Assembly: GCA_964532595.1 (NCBI GenBank)
Contig: CAZHIQ010000005.1
Coordinates: forward strand, 62,001 to 126,000
Reading direction: 5' to 3'
Source: Chryseosolibacter sp964532595
GTDB taxonomy: Bacteria > Bacteroidota > Bacteroidia > Cytophagales > Cyclobacteriaceae
DNA length: 64,000 bases
Shown piece after piece: positions 42,840-51,826 of this stretch. The notes under the pieces were generated by a model, which made no database searches, was not told the origin of the DNA, and saw only the letters and a program-made list of their open reading frames with translations. Position 1 is the stretch's first letter, and every line of letters begins with the position of its first letter. A program made the translations under genes and the position numbers.

Positions 42840-42963
42840 CCGGTTGCATAGTTGCCGGAATTGGAACCTTGAATAGAAAGGTTCAGAGATTCGCATTACG
42901 CAGAACCGGTTTTGACACTAAACAGATTTAAGACTAATTGACGGAATTAAGAAAATCAAAACT

Positions 42964-44139
42964 ATGGACGCATACATCATAAAAGCATCGCGTACAGCGG
43001 TGGGCAAAGCAAAAAGAGGGGGCTTTCGCAATACACGGCCCGACGATCTGGCGGTGGAAGTGATCCGTCATCTCGTTAGTTCAGTCCCCGGTCTGGAGAA
43101 TGGTATGGTTGACGATGTCATCGTCGGCAATGCTGTGCAGGAGGCTGAACAAGGGATGCAAATGGGACGTATGATCTCGTTGATGGCGTTGGGGCTCGAT
43201 ACGCCGGGTATGGTGATAAACCGCTACTGCGGATCGGGGCTTGAAGCGATTAATATCGCTTGCGCGCGTATCCACGCCAGACAGGCTGACGTAATTATTG
43301 CGGGAGGTACGGAGTCGATGTCGCTGGTGCCGGTGATGGGTTGGAAGACTGCCCTCAACTACACGATAGCGCGAGATTTCCCCACGTACTATACAAGCAT
43401 GGGGCTTACCGCCGAAGCGGTGGCGCGCAAGTACAATGTTACGCGGGAAGACCAGGACGCGTTCGCGTACCAATCGCACATGAAGGCGGCCAAGGCTGTG
43501 GAGGCAGGGTACTTCAAAGAAGAAATTTTGCCGATTACCGTCAAGGAAGTATTTGTCGACGAGAGCGGAAAGAAGAAGTCCCGCGAGTACGTTGTTGACC
43601 AGGATGAAGGTATCCGGGCCGACACAACGCCGGAGGCTCTCGCCAAACTCAAGCCGGTTTTCGCTATGGGGGGCACTGTAACCGCGGGGAACTCGTCCCA
43701 GACATCCGACGGCGCCGCCTTTGTGATTGTGGTCTCGGAACGAATACTTAAAGAGCTCAACCTTACCCCTATCGCGCGACTGGTAAGCTATGCGGCGGGT
43801 GGCGTTGACCCGGAGATCATGGGTATGGGGCCGGTGACTGCAGTACCGAAGGCGTTGAAGCTGGCGAACATGAAACTGGATGATATCGATGTTATTGAAC
43901 TGAACGAGGCGTTCGCAGCGCAATCCCTCGCGGTGGTCCGCGAACTGGGAATCGACCAGACAAAATTAAATCCTAACGGAGGAGCTATTGCTTTAGGACA
44001 CCCGCTGGGATCTTCTGGAGCACGATTGTCGGTGAATATTTTCAATGAACTCCGCAGGCAGAAAAAGAAATATGGCCTTGTAACCGCCTGCGTCGGTGGA
44101 GGGCAGGGCGTTGCAGGCATCTACGAAATGTTGAACTAG
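42964..44139 (+). CDS. fadA: Acetyl-CoA C-acyltransferase (thiolase)
   Basis: The 391-residue thiolase cleaves 3-ketoacyl-CoA to acetyl-CoA and a shorter acyl-CoA, the last step of beta-oxidation. Catalytic cysteine C89 is in NRYCGSGLEAIN, the histidine in ALGHPLGSSGARLS and the second cysteine in TACVGGGQGVAG. Spacing and length match the FadA/AtoB family. The sequence cannot distinguish broad-chain FadA from acetoacetyl-CoA thiolase with certainty, but the location after the multifunctional enzyme favours beta-oxidation. It is separated from that gene by the S23-type insert and lies 17 bp before the acyl-CoA dehydrogenase gene. Confidence 0.93.
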   Translation: MDAYIIKASRTAVGKAKRGGFRNTRPDDLAVEVIRHLVSSVPGLENGMVDDVIVGNAVQEAEQGMQMGRMISLMALGLDTPGMVINRYCGSGLEAINIACARIHARQADVIIAGGTESMSLVPVMGWKTALNYTIARDFPTYYTSMGLTAEAVARKYNVTREDQDAFAYQSHMKAAKAVEAGYFKEEILPITVKEVFVDESGKKKSREYVVDQDEGIRADTTPEALAKLKPVFAMGGTVTAGNSSQTSDGAAFVIVVSERILKELNLTPIARLVSYAAGGVDPEIMGMGPVTAVPKALKLANMKLDDIDVIELNEAFAAQSLAVVRELGIDQTKLNPNGGAIALGHPLGSSGARLSVNIFNELRRQKKKYGLVTACVGGGQGVAGIYEMLN

Positions 44140-44156
44140 ACTAAAAGAACATCGTC

Positions 44157-45950
44157 ATGGGAGAAACAAAGACAGCAATAAAGGGAGGAGAATTCCTCAT
44201 TCGCGAAACGAACCCCGCTGAAATCTTCGTCCCCGAAGAGTTCAGTGAAGAACAACGGATGATTGAACAGCAATGCAAGGACTTCCTGGACAAGGAGGTT
44301 TTCCCGCGACTCGACGAAATCGACTCAATGAAGGACCCGAAACTGATGCCGGGTATTCTTGATAAAGCCGGTGAGCTCGGTCTCCTGGCGACATCGGTCC
44401 CGACCGAATACAACGGTTTCGGAATGGACTTCAATACCAGTATGCTGGTAGCCGAAGTCATTGGCGCAGGTCACTCAGTAGCTGTAGCACTTTCGGCGCA
44501 TACGGGAATCGGCACGCTGCCCATCGTTTACTACGGCAATGAAGAACAAAAAGCCAAGTACCTTCCTAAACTCGCCACGGGTGAATGGAAGGCAGCCTAC
44601 TGCCTTACCGAGCCCGACTCCGGTTCGGATGCCAACAGTGGAAAGACACGAGCTACACCAACGCCCGATGGTAAACATTATCTGATCAATGGTCAGAAGA
44701 TGTGGATCACCAACGGTGGCTTTGCTGATGTGTTCATCGTGTTTGCCAAGATTGAAGATGACAAGAACCTCACAGCGTTTATTGTCGAACGCAGTTTTGG
44801 TGGAATTACCATGAACGAGGAGGAGCGCAAGATGGGAATCAAAGGCTCATCTACCCGCCAGATCTTCTTCAACGATTGTAAAGTACCGGCCGAAAATATG
44901 CTTTCGGAACGGCAGAACGGATTTAAGATAGCCGTGAACATCCTCAACATCGGACGCATCAAGCTGGCGGCCGCGGCTATCGGCGGAGCAAAGAAGACGA
45001 TTTCCACCGCAGTTAATTATGCGAAGGAGCGCAAGCAGTTTGGAACCGCTATCGCCAACTTCGGAGCTATCAAGCACAAGATCGCAGAGATGGCAGCACG
45101 AACCTTTGCGTCGGAGTCGGCTTGCTACCGCGCGGGACAGAACATTGACGATGCGTATAGCGCGCTGGTTGAAGGCGGCATGGATTCGTCGAAAGCACGT
45201 CTGAAATCGCTGGAAGAATTCGCGATCGAGTGTGCTATTATGAAAGTCCATGGATCGGAAGTCCTCGACTTTGTTGTTGACGAAGGCGTGCAGATATACG
45301 GCGGCATGGGATTCTCCGCTGAAGGTCCGATGGACAGGGCTTACCGTGATTCTCGTATCAACAGGATTTTCGAGGGCACCAACGAGATAAACCGCATGCT
45401 CACTATCGACATGCTGTTGAAACGTGCGATGAAGGGACATCTCGATTTGATGACACCGGCAATGGCGGTTCAAAAGGAGTTGATGGCTATTCCCGATTTT
45501 GGCGGCGACAGCGACGACACATTCCTCGCGAAGGAAATGCGCGCGATACGCAATCTGAAGAAGGCAGGTCTCATGGTTGCAGGTGCTGCCGTGCAGAAGT
45601 ACATGCAGAAAATTGCCGACGAACAGGAGGTGCTCATGCATCTGGCCGATATGTTGATCGAAGGTTACGCAGCGGAGTCAGCGCTTCTGCGGGTTCAGAA
45701 GTTGGCGAACCTTCGTGGAGAGAAGGAAGTGGAAATAGAGAAGGAAATGGCTATTGTCTATCTGCACAGAGCGATTGAAAAAGCAGCTTCCGCCGGCCGC
45801 GAGGCCATTTCTGCCTTTGCCCAGGGGGATGAACTCCGGCTGATGTTGCTCGGACTGAAGCGTTTTGTGAAGATAGACCCTTACAACCTTAAAGAAGCAC
45901 GTCGGAAGATTGCCGATTACGTCATCGAAAAAGGGGCCTATCCCTTCTGA
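44157..45950 (+). CDS. Acyl-CoA dehydrogenase
   Basis: The 597-residue FAD enzyme makes the enoyl-CoA that the multifunctional enzyme consumes. Core segments are visible: AYCLTEPDSGSDANSGKTRA (substrate/FAD loop), MWITNGGFADVFIVF, and QIYGGMGFSAEGPMDRAYRD with the family R/D region. The typical catalytic glutamate of the family is in FEGTNEINRMLT. It is longer than the usual 380-residue short-chain enzymes because of a 150-residue helical C-terminus, as in VLCAD-type proteins. It ends the fad run; two hairpins follow the stop. Confidence 0.93.
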   Translation: MGETKTAIKGGEFLIRETNPAEIFVPEEFSEEQRMIEQQCKDFLDKEVFPRLDEIDSMKDPKLMPGILDKAGELGLLATSVPTEYNGFGMDFNTSMLVAEVIGAGHSVAVALSAHTGIGTLPIVYYGNEEQKAKYLPKLATGEWKAAYCLTEPDSGSDANSGKTRATPTPDGKHYLINGQKMWITNGGFADVFIVFAKIEDDKNLTAFIVERSFGGITMNEEERKMGIKGSSTRQIFFNDCKVPAENMLSERQNGFKIAVNILNIGRIKLAAAAIGGAKKTISTAVNYAKERKQFGTAIANFGAIKHKIAEMAARTFASESACYRAGQNIDDAYSALVEGGMDSSKARLKSLEEFAIECAIMKVHGSEVLDFVVDEGVQIYGGMGFSAEGPMDRAYRDSRINRIFEGTNEINRMLTIDMLLKRAMKGHLDLMTPAMAVQKELMAIPDFGGDSDDTFLAKEMRAIRNLKKAGLMVAGAAVQKYMQKIADEQEVLMHLADMLIEGYAAESALLRVQKLANLRGEKEVEIEKEMAIVYLHRAIEKAASAGREAISAFAQGDELRLMLLGLKRFVKIDPYNLKEARRKIADYVIEKGAYPF

Positions 45951-45962
45951 CCGCACAGGCTG

Positions 45963-46014
45963 CTGTCCGTCACCGGACAGACCGGGCATCAAAAACCGTT
46001 GTTTCAGCGGTTTT
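45963..46014 (+). terminator. Paired hairpins after the fatty-acid operon, probable terminator
   Basis: CTGTCCG-TCAC-CGGACAG (45963-45980) is a 7-bp stem, and AAAACCG (45992-45998) pairs with CGGTTTT (46008-46014) across a 9-base loop. The second hairpin ends in a T-run inside its own stem, but no long U-tract follows, so termination is likely but not certain. Confidence 0.5.
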
Positions 46015-46059
46015 GACGGCATGGAATACTATTTGCGCACAGGACGGTAAACTAAAAGG

Positions 46060-46383
46060 ATGGAATCAAAAACACTGGCTACTGTTATCATCGTCGTCCT
46101 GTGCGTTCTCTTCTTCCCGTTCGTGATTGGTGCGGTCGCAGGATTCTTCGGACTTCTCGGGGGACTTCTCGGAGGCTTTTTCGGATTAATCGGCGGGTTG
46201 CTTGGCGCTATCTTCGGAGCACTGGCAACGCTGTTCGGTAATTTGTTGGGCTTTGTAGGCTGGCTTTTTCACGATCCGTTCGGGAGTTCGTACACTCTGT
46301 TGAACGGCAATGTGCTGACTTTTTTTGCACTGCTCGTCATTGTTGTACTTATCGCCCGTAAACGAAGAACAACGGGGCGTTGA
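46060..46383 (+). CDS. Small glycine-zipper membrane protein
   Basis: This 107-residue protein is almost wholly hydrophobic. Residues 6-65 repeat short glycine-separated units (FGLLGGLLGGFFGLIGGLLG is the core), a GxxxG/glycine-zipper pattern that packs helices closely in membranes. A second hydrophobic segment (VLTFFALLVIVVLIA) precedes a positively charged tail (RKRRTTGR), so the C-terminus should be cytoplasmic. No enzyme motif is present. It lies alone between the fad operon and a convergent secreted protein, and its role is unknown. Confidence 0.7.
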   Translation: MESKTLATVIIVVLCVLFFPFVIGAVAGFFGLLGGLLGGFFGLIGGLLGAIFGALATLFGNLLGFVGWLFHDPFGSSYTLLNGNVLTFFALLVIVVLIARKRRTTGR

Positions 46384-46393
46384 CAACCGTTGG

Positions 46394-46783
46394 CTATGCC
46401 GTCGGATGACGGTTGTATAGAACCGGATTGAGAAAATACTTCGAGTAGACGGGATACTTCCTTATCGCTTCAATTCGCGGGGCGCGATCCTTTTCGAAGA
46501 CAACGCGATAGAAGAACTCGTAGCCTTTTTCTACCCGGATGTCTTTCCGGATGACATAGTGTTCCTTGTCAAAAGGATTAAGCACTCTGACTTCGACGTG
46601 GAAAAGGCCGGGGTGACTCTTTATGCGAACAAAGTTTCCGGGTTCCTTATTGAACAGTTTGCCATTAACATATACTTGCATGTTCGCATGTTTCTCGGTG
46701 AGAATGGCAATGCCGGAAATATACGCTTGAGCGGAAAATGAAATGACTACGAACAGTCCCGCGAATAACAATCTCTTCATCAT
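46394..46783 (-). CDS. Small exported hypothetical protein
   Basis: The 129-residue protein has a signal peptide (LLFAGLFVVISFSAQA), then a beta-rich mature part (MQVYVNGKLFNKEPGNFVRI, FHVEVRVLNPFDK, YEFFYRVVFEKD). It resembles small Bacteroidota periplasmic proteins with an Ig-like or DUF4476-type beta sandwich, but I cannot assign a family. It converges on the glycine-zipper gene, with 10 bp between stops. About 250 bp of apparently non-coding DNA separate its start from ldcA. Confidence 0.72.
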   Translation of the reverse strand: MMKRLLFAGLFVVISFSAQAYISGIAILTEKHANMQVYVNGKLFNKEPGNFVRIKSHPGLFHVEVRVLNPFDKEHYVIRKDIRVEKGYEFFYRVVFEKDRAPRIEAIRKYPVYSKYFLNPVLYNRHPTA

Positions 46784-47037
46784 AATAACCCTTCAGATCC
46801 TATTACAAAAAACACAAGCTCTGTGCCAAAACGCAACGGAGAAAAGATCAATCTATCACGGAGTGAGATATCGGATGAAAGACAATTGGAAATTTGGCTC
46901 GTTTATACCTTGGTAAAGAATGACGGGCCGAACCGAAACAAGAAAGCCGGTTGTCTGTGATTGGACCACGGGACGATTGCGGAGGCATTTATGCCGTTTA
47001 CGCGTCAGAGAGAAAAGGACAGGTTTCCGATAAAACC
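46784..47037. other. Gap with no recognisable gene
   Basis: The 254 bp between the small exported gene and ldcA hold only short overlapping frames without conserved features. I see no RNA fold, terminator or repeat, apart from what should be the promoter of the exported protein near 46790-46850. Confidence 0.6.
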
Positions 47038-47955
47038 TTACACCTCCGCGCTGGTAGGATAGCACAGGCGCGCTCCCTTGTCCCCAACTTCGAGGATCCC
47101 TTTCGCCCCATGCATCCAGGCGAGGTTAGGATTTTCGTGGCCCGAAGGAAAACCGAAGGCAACGGGAAATTCACATCCATGAAGGGCATCCGTGACAATT
47201 TCCTGTATAGATTCTGCGAAGGCGAGGTCTGAGTTTTTCATGTCCGTCATATGGCCGACGACAAGCCCTGCCAGCCGCGAAAGTTTGCCACTGCGACGCA
47301 GCTGTCTGAACATTCGATCGACCTTGTAATAGTACTCATCGATTTCTTCGATAATCAGAATGGCGTCGGTTGTATCCGGATCGCTCGCCGTGCCGATGGC
47401 ATCGACGACAAGAGACAAGTTGCCTCCAAGAACACGACCGCTGGCCACCCCGGCGCGGTTGCCCGGGCGTGCAGGAGCGGAAATTTCAACGCGACCCCCG
47501 AAGAGCAGTTGACGGAGACTCTCGACGGAGTTTTGGGCTTCGGCCTGGCCAAAAAACAGGGGCATGGTTGCGTGAGCGGAGGCTATTCCTATCCGCGCCA
47601 ACGCCAGGTGGATAGCGGTGATATCACTGAACCCGATGATCCATTTGGGATGGTGGCGGAGTGCCGTGAAATCCAGGTCGTCGAGTATTCGTGTACTCCC
47701 ATATCCGCCGCGAGCGCAGAAAATCGCTTTGATGGAAGCATCGTCGAGGAACCGCTGGAGGTCGCTGCGCCGTTCATCGTCGGTTCCGGCCAGATAGGAG
47801 TGTTGTTCTGAAAAGAGACCGGGCGCCAGGACGGGCTCGAGTCCCCAGCCCCGGAGAACGTCCGTTGCCGGGGTTATTTGTTCAGGGGAGACTTTACGCG
47901 CAGGAGCAACTATTCCCACTGCATCGCCGGCTACCAGTTTCGGAGGTAAGATCAT
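47038..47955 (-). CDS. ldcA: LD-carboxypeptidase (S66 family, LdcA)
   Basis: LdcA removes the terminal D-alanine from L,D-linked tetrapeptides during peptidoglycan recycling. The 305-residue product has the S66 motifs in order: the loop ARGGYGSTRIL (residues 81-90), the nucleophile S110 in GFSDITAIH, a glutamate in LIIEEIDEYYYK and a histidine in GHENPNLAWMHG. There is no signal peptide, so it acts in the cytoplasm. It complements the NagZ-like and PBP4-type enzymes at 4849-7375. It sits downstream of the ompH terminator and is probably transcribed alone. Confidence 0.93.
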   Translation of the reverse strand: MILPPKLVAGDAVGIVAPARKVSPEQITPATDVLRGWGLEPVLAPGLFSEQHSYLAGTDDERRSDLQRFLDDASIKAIFCARGGYGSTRILDDLDFTALRHHPKWIIGFSDITAIHLALARIGIASAHATMPLFFGQAEAQNSVESLRQLLFGGRVEISAPARPGNRAGVASGRVLGGNLSLVVDAIGTASDPDTTDAILIIEEIDEYYYKVDRMFRQLRRSGKLSRLAGLVVGHMTDMKNSDLAFAESIQEIVTDALHGCEFPVAFGFPSGHENPNLAWMHGAKGILEVGDKGARLCYPTSAEV

Positions 47956-47981
47956 GGTTCAATATAGCAGGGGGCAAAGAA

Positions 47982-48007
47982 AAAAGCCTTCCCAAAGGAA
48001 GGCTTTT
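47982..48007 (-). terminator. Intrinsic terminator after the bamA-ompH operon
   Basis: AAAAGCCTTCC-CAAA-GGAAGGCTTTT makes an 11-bp stem with a 4-base loop and A/T ends. It lies 25 bp beyond the last ompH stop and upstream of ldcA on the same strand, so it separates the two transcripts. Confidence 0.85.
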
Positions 48008-48032
48008 AGTATCGTGACTAGCCGTTGACCGT

Positions 48033-48572
48033 TTAGTTCTGGCCTGCGGGCTTAGGCGTTACACCCATTTTCTTTAGTACGAGATCGGAGACGTTGTTCG
48101 ACTCGTCGCCGTAAAGAATTACATCCAATCCGCCAATCTGCTGGTTGAGGATGTAGGAATAGCCGTTCTCTTTGGCAACATCTTCGATTGCCTTGCCGAC
48201 TTTGACGTAGACGGGTTCCATCAGTTGGTTGCGCTTGTTCTCGATCGTTACCTGGGCATCTTGCTGGAGTTGCTGCAGGTTTTCCTGGAGCTGAGCCAGT
48301 TCGCGTTCCGTGTTGCGACGAACGGCCTCCATCATGTTGTTGATGTTCGCCTGATAGTCAGCCAGCTTTGTCTGAAACTCTTTGTATTTCTGATCGATCT
48401 GGTTGCGCAGTTGATTTTGGGTAGACTGAAGTTCGGTCTCGATTTGTTTTGCCTCGGGCATCTGGCTAAAGATGTAGTCGACGTCGGCAAAACCTATCTT
48501 CTGGGGCGCCGATTGTGCGTGTGCTGCGATAATTCCGAAGGCAAAGACAAAAAGTAATGCAAGCTTTTTCAT
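48033..48572 (-). CDS. OmpH/Skp-family periplasmic chaperone (second copy)
   Basis: The 179-residue protein has a signal peptide (LALLFVFAFGIIAAHAQ) and then a Skp-like fold: a small beta-body (KIGFADVDYIFSQMPEAKQI) and two long coiled-coil arms rich in Q, N, E and K. Skp holds unfolded outer-membrane proteins on their way to BamA. It is 15 bp downstream of a paralogue with the same layout; both follow bamA. In Bacteroidota the doublet is common. The two copies share the motif IGFADVDYIF/FGYIDTDFIL but differ elsewhere, so they are old duplicates. Confidence 0.92.
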   Translation of the reverse strand: MKKLALLFVFAFGIIAAHAQSAPQKIGFADVDYIFSQMPEAKQIETELQSTQNQLRNQIDQKYKEFQTKLADYQANINNMMEAVRRNTERELAQLQENLQQLQQDAQVTIENKRNQLMEPVYVKVGKAIEDVAKENGYSYILNQQIGGLDVILYGDESNNVSDLVLKKMGVTPKPAGQN

Positions 48573-48587
48573 GGAGTTTAGTTCAGT

Positions 48588-49124
48588 TTAGTTTCTTAAG
48601 TTATCGTTAGGGTCACCGAGACCGAGTTCGTCGAGGACGAAATCAGTGTAATCGAACCGCGGATCGGTATAGATCATCACCAGGTCTCCAGCTTTGTCAA
48701 ATACAATAGCGAGGTTATTTTGTTTAGCCACTTTATCGACGGCGTCCCAGACTTTATCCTGGACGGGTTTCATAAGTTCCTGTTGCTTGAGGAAATAGAG
48801 GCCTTCAAATCCGAACACCTTCTTTTGATATTCCTTCATCTCGTCCTCCTTCTTCCGGATGGCATCTCTTCGTTCATTCCTCATTTCGTCGGTAAGGAGG
48901 ACTTGTTCAGCTTCCAGAGCGGCGTACATGGATTGGATTTCCTTATTCATGTCGTCGACCTCTTTCGACCAAGCTGCGGCCAACTGAGCGACTTCGTCCT
49001 TTGCCTTCTTGTACTCAGGCATTTTATTCAGGATAAAGTCGGTATCAATGTAGCCGAACCTCTGACCATTGGCAAAATCCAGGCCGAAAATGAGGAAAAA
49101 AACTGGAATAAGGTAGAACCTCAT
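48588..49124 (-). CDS. OmpH/Skp-family periplasmic chaperone (first copy)
   Basis: The 178-residue protein has a signal peptide (FYLIPVFFLIFGLDFANG) and the Skp beta-body QRFGYIDTDFILNKMPEYKK, followed by a coiled coil (AQLAAAWSKEVDDMNKEIQ, DAIRKKEDEMKEYQKKVFG). The C-terminal part (IVFDKAGDLVMIYTDPRFDY) matches the family end. It starts 2 bp after the bamA stop, which suggests coupled translation with the assembly factor it serves. Confidence 0.92.
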   Translation of the reverse strand: MRFYLIPVFFLIFGLDFANGQRFGYIDTDFILNKMPEYKKAKDEVAQLAAAWSKEVDDMNKEIQSMYAALEAEQVLLTDEMRNERRDAIRKKEDEMKEYQKKVFGFEGLYFLKQQELMKPVQDKVWDAVDKVAKQNNLAIVFDKAGDLVMIYTDPRFDYTDFVLDELGLGDPNDNLRN

Positions 49125-49126
49125 AA

Positions 49127-51826
49127 CTATCTGATTTGCTGTCCGATAGTGAAGTGGAAGTGCGATCCGCTTCGCTCGGTAGCGAACGGCAGACGGTCAA
49201 ATCCGTAGGCCCAGTTAAGTCCGATGAGTCCAAACGCCGGCATGAAGATGCGGGCGCCAAAGCCAGCTGACTTGTACAGTTCGAACGGGTTAAAATTCTC
49301 GTAACTACCCCAGTTGTTTCCGCCTTCTACAAAACCGAATCCGTAAATCGTCGCAGCGCTTCCCGTTGTCACCGGGTAGCGAAGTTCGAGCCCCAACTTA
49401 TCATAAACGATACCTCCCTGTACGGTATTGCCGAGGCTTACACTTCCGTATCGATCGAAGTGAGGGGGCGTAACCTTGTTGTTTTCATACCCACGCAGAC
49501 CGATGATTTCCTGGCCGAGGAGGAAAGCGTTAAACCCGCCAGCAAGGCCGTCGCCACCGAGGAAGAAACGCTCAAACGGTCCTATACCCGACTTACTGGT
49601 ATAAGATCCAATAAAGCCGAAGTGTGCTTTTGCCTCAAGAACAAGCTTGTTGTTGTTATCCAACGGCACATAATACTTGGCGTCGAACATCCACTTGTGA
49701 TATTCGGTCCACTTGAATTTCTCCGCGTTTGAAACAGTAGCGTAGTCAATATCCCGCCACAGCGAGTGCGGAGGCGTAAGCGTGAGACTCAACGATATTT
49801 CCGATCCTTGCGAGGGATACATGATCTCGTTCACGCTACGACGCGAAAGGGTTGTGTTAAATGTAACGCTGTTTGAATAGCCGTCTTCAAAACCAAGTCC
49901 ACCCGAATACCAGTTGTTGAGCGTATAGCGCAGTATCGACACTGAATTGGTAAGCGTGAAGTAGTTGTCGGGCCATTCGAGTCGACGCCCCAGCCCTACC
50001 GTTACAGAGTTCACTTTCAGGGTAGGTGTTTCATCGGTGATATCAGGGGCGGTGGTGCTGTAGTAGAAGTTGAACAGCGAGCGCTGCACCGAGCTGTTAA
50101 GGCTTACCGTGAGCGATTGCGGTTTGCGACCGCCAAGCCACGGCTCGGTAAACGAGAAACTGTAACTCTGATACTGGCGTCCATTAGCCTGTACCCTTAA
50201 CTGGAGGCGCTGGCCGTCGCCAACGGGTAGAGGCTTCCAGTTTTCAAAGTTGGGGATGTTGCGCAGCGAGAAGTTGTTGAACGTAAGACCAAGCGTTCCG
50301 ACGAATCCGTAGTAGCCACCCCAGCCTCCGGAAAGTTCTATCTGGTCGTTCGATTGCTCTTCTACGAGCCATTGAATGTCGACGGTTCCCTTTTCGGGAT
50401 TCGGCGAAAGGTTGGGCGTTACTTTCTCAGGCGCAAAGTAGCCCAGCTGGCTAAGGCTTTGTTGTGTGCGTATAATGTCGGAGCGACGGAATTTGTCGCC
50501 GGGTATGGTCATCAGTTCTCGCCGGATCACGTGATCGCTCGTACGTTCATTGCCGGCGATGGTTACTTCATCGATAGTAGCCTGCTCCCCTTCCCTGATT
50601 CGCATCTCCACGTCGATGCTATCGCCGGCCACGGCGATCTCTACGTCTTTGACATCGAAAAAGAGATACCCGTCGTCCATGTAAAGTCCGCTGACGTCAA
50701 GTCCCTTGGGGTTGAAGCGAAGTTTCCGTTGGATGAGTTCCTTGTTGTAAACGTCGCCCTTGCTAATGCCAAGAACCGCTGACAACTGACGGTCCGTGTA
50801 GACATAGTTCCCAGTCCAGATAATATCGCGGAAGTAGTACTTCGGACCTTCGTAAACACGCAGGTCGATGTTGATTGTGCGGTCGTTGTGATTGTAAACA
50901 GTGTCGGCAATGATCTCGGCGTCGCGGTAGCCGCGTGAGTTGTAAAAGTTGATTACGTTTTGTTTGTCCGCTTCAAACTCGGCGCTGATAAACTTTGAGC
51001 TTGCGAAGATGTTAGGCTTTACGTTGGCCCCCAGCCATTCTTTGACCTCGTGCCAGCTTACCGGGTACTTTTCGCCAAGGTAGTTCTTGGGTTTCAGTGC
51101 GTTGGTCAGGAGTGTGCGGTGCAGGACGAAACGGGGGTGTTCTTTGGTCTTCTTCATCCGCTTCTTAAGGGCGCCGTCGGGAATATCCTCATTGCCGACA
51201 AAAGAGATGCGGTTGATTTTTACCTTCGACTTGGGGTCAACCGCGATTCTGAGCCGGATACCGTCGCGGTTCAGTGTATCCGATTCCTGGACTACCTTGA
51301 CCTCGGTATTGAGGAAACCTTTCTTGACGAAGTATTTCTTGACAGCCAGTTCGGTGTTTCTAATCATGGCGTCGTTTACGATCTTACCGCGGATAAGGTC
51401 GAGTTCGTCTTTTAGACTCGATTCTTGTCCTTTTCCTATTCCGGTGAAGTAGTAGCCCGTCAGACGGGAGCGTTCGGCCAGCTCAATAACAAGAAAGACA
51501 TTCTCTCCCTCGAAACGGTCGACGCTGATCGAAATATCGCCTACAAGACCGTACTTCCATATTTTCCGGATGGCGTTTGAAATGGCATCTCCGGGGATCT
51601 TGACTTTATCTCCAACCCGCAGACCGGAAATAGAGATCATTGCATTTTTGTCGAGGATCTCCAGGCCGGTTACTTCAATGCCTCCAATGGTGTATTCGCG
51701 CGGACTCGCATAGTTAAGTGCCGGTTCCTGGCCTACGCCGGTGTCGCGTTCCCGGGTTCGTCTGAATTGTGCCCAGGTGTCAACCGCCACGCACATCAGC
51801 ACGGCTATCAAGAGAAATCTTTTCAT
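49127..51826 (-). CDS. bamA: Outer membrane protein assembly factor BamA
   Basis: The 899-residue protein has a signal peptide (FLLIAVLMCVAVDTWAQ), five POTRA domains and a C-terminal beta barrel. POTRA segments begin YTIGGIEVTGLEILDKNAM and repeat to about residue 440 (ATIDEVTIAGNERTSDHVI is the last). The barrel includes the VRGF-like loop as GLRGYENN and ends FHFTIGQQIR, with the aromatic-type beta signal of Omp85. It folds outer-membrane barrels with Skp-like help. It starts at the last base of uppS and ends 2 bp before ompH, so uppS-bamA-ompH-ompH is one tight operon. Confidence 0.96.
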   Translation of the reverse strand: MKRFLLIAVLMCVAVDTWAQFRRTRERDTGVGQEPALNYASPREYTIGGIEVTGLEILDKNAMISISGLRVGDKVKIPGDAISNAIRKIWKYGLVGDISISVDRFEGENVFLVIELAERSRLTGYYFTGIGKGQESSLKDELDLIRGKIVNDAMIRNTELAVKKYFVKKGFLNTEVKVVQESDTLNRDGIRLRIAVDPKSKVKINRISFVGNEDIPDGALKKRMKKTKEHPRFVLHRTLLTNALKPKNYLGEKYPVSWHEVKEWLGANVKPNIFASSKFISAEFEADKQNVINFYNSRGYRDAEIIADTVYNHNDRTINIDLRVYEGPKYYFRDIIWTGNYVYTDRQLSAVLGISKGDVYNKELIQRKLRFNPKGLDVSGLYMDDGYLFFDVKDVEIAVAGDSIDVEMRIREGEQATIDEVTIAGNERTSDHVIRRELMTIPGDKFRRSDIIRTQQSLSQLGYFAPEKVTPNLSPNPEKGTVDIQWLVEEQSNDQIELSGGWGGYYGFVGTLGLTFNNFSLRNIPNFENWKPLPVGDGQRLQLRVQANGRQYQSYSFSFTEPWLGGRKPQSLTVSLNSSVQRSLFNFYYSTTAPDITDETPTLKVNSVTVGLGRRLEWPDNYFTLTNSVSILRYTLNNWYSGGLGFEDGYSNSVTFNTTLSRRSVNEIMYPSQGSEISLSLTLTPPHSLWRDIDYATVSNAEKFKWTEYHKWMFDAKYYVPLDNNNKLVLEAKAHFGFIGSYTSKSGIGPFERFFLGGDGLAGGFNAFLLGQEIIGLRGYENNKVTPPHFDRYGSVSLGNTVQGGIVYDKLGLELRYPVTTGSAATIYGFGFVEGGNNWGSYENFNPFELYKSAGFGARIFMPAFGLIGLNWAYGFDRLPFATERSGSHFHFTIGQQIR

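Noticed and set aside
43081..43923. Minus-strand frame of 280 codons opposite the thiolase
   Set aside because: The thiolase has all catalytic motifs in the plus strand; the minus frame is a by-product of codon composition.
46856..47065. Short minus-strand frame in the gap before ldcA
   Set aside because: It overlaps the end of ldcA and has no conserved feature.
50525..50536. Palindrome GATCACGTGATC, a CACGTG core inside bamA
   Set aside because: It lacks the TGTT/AACA arms of parS and is fully explained as coding sequence.
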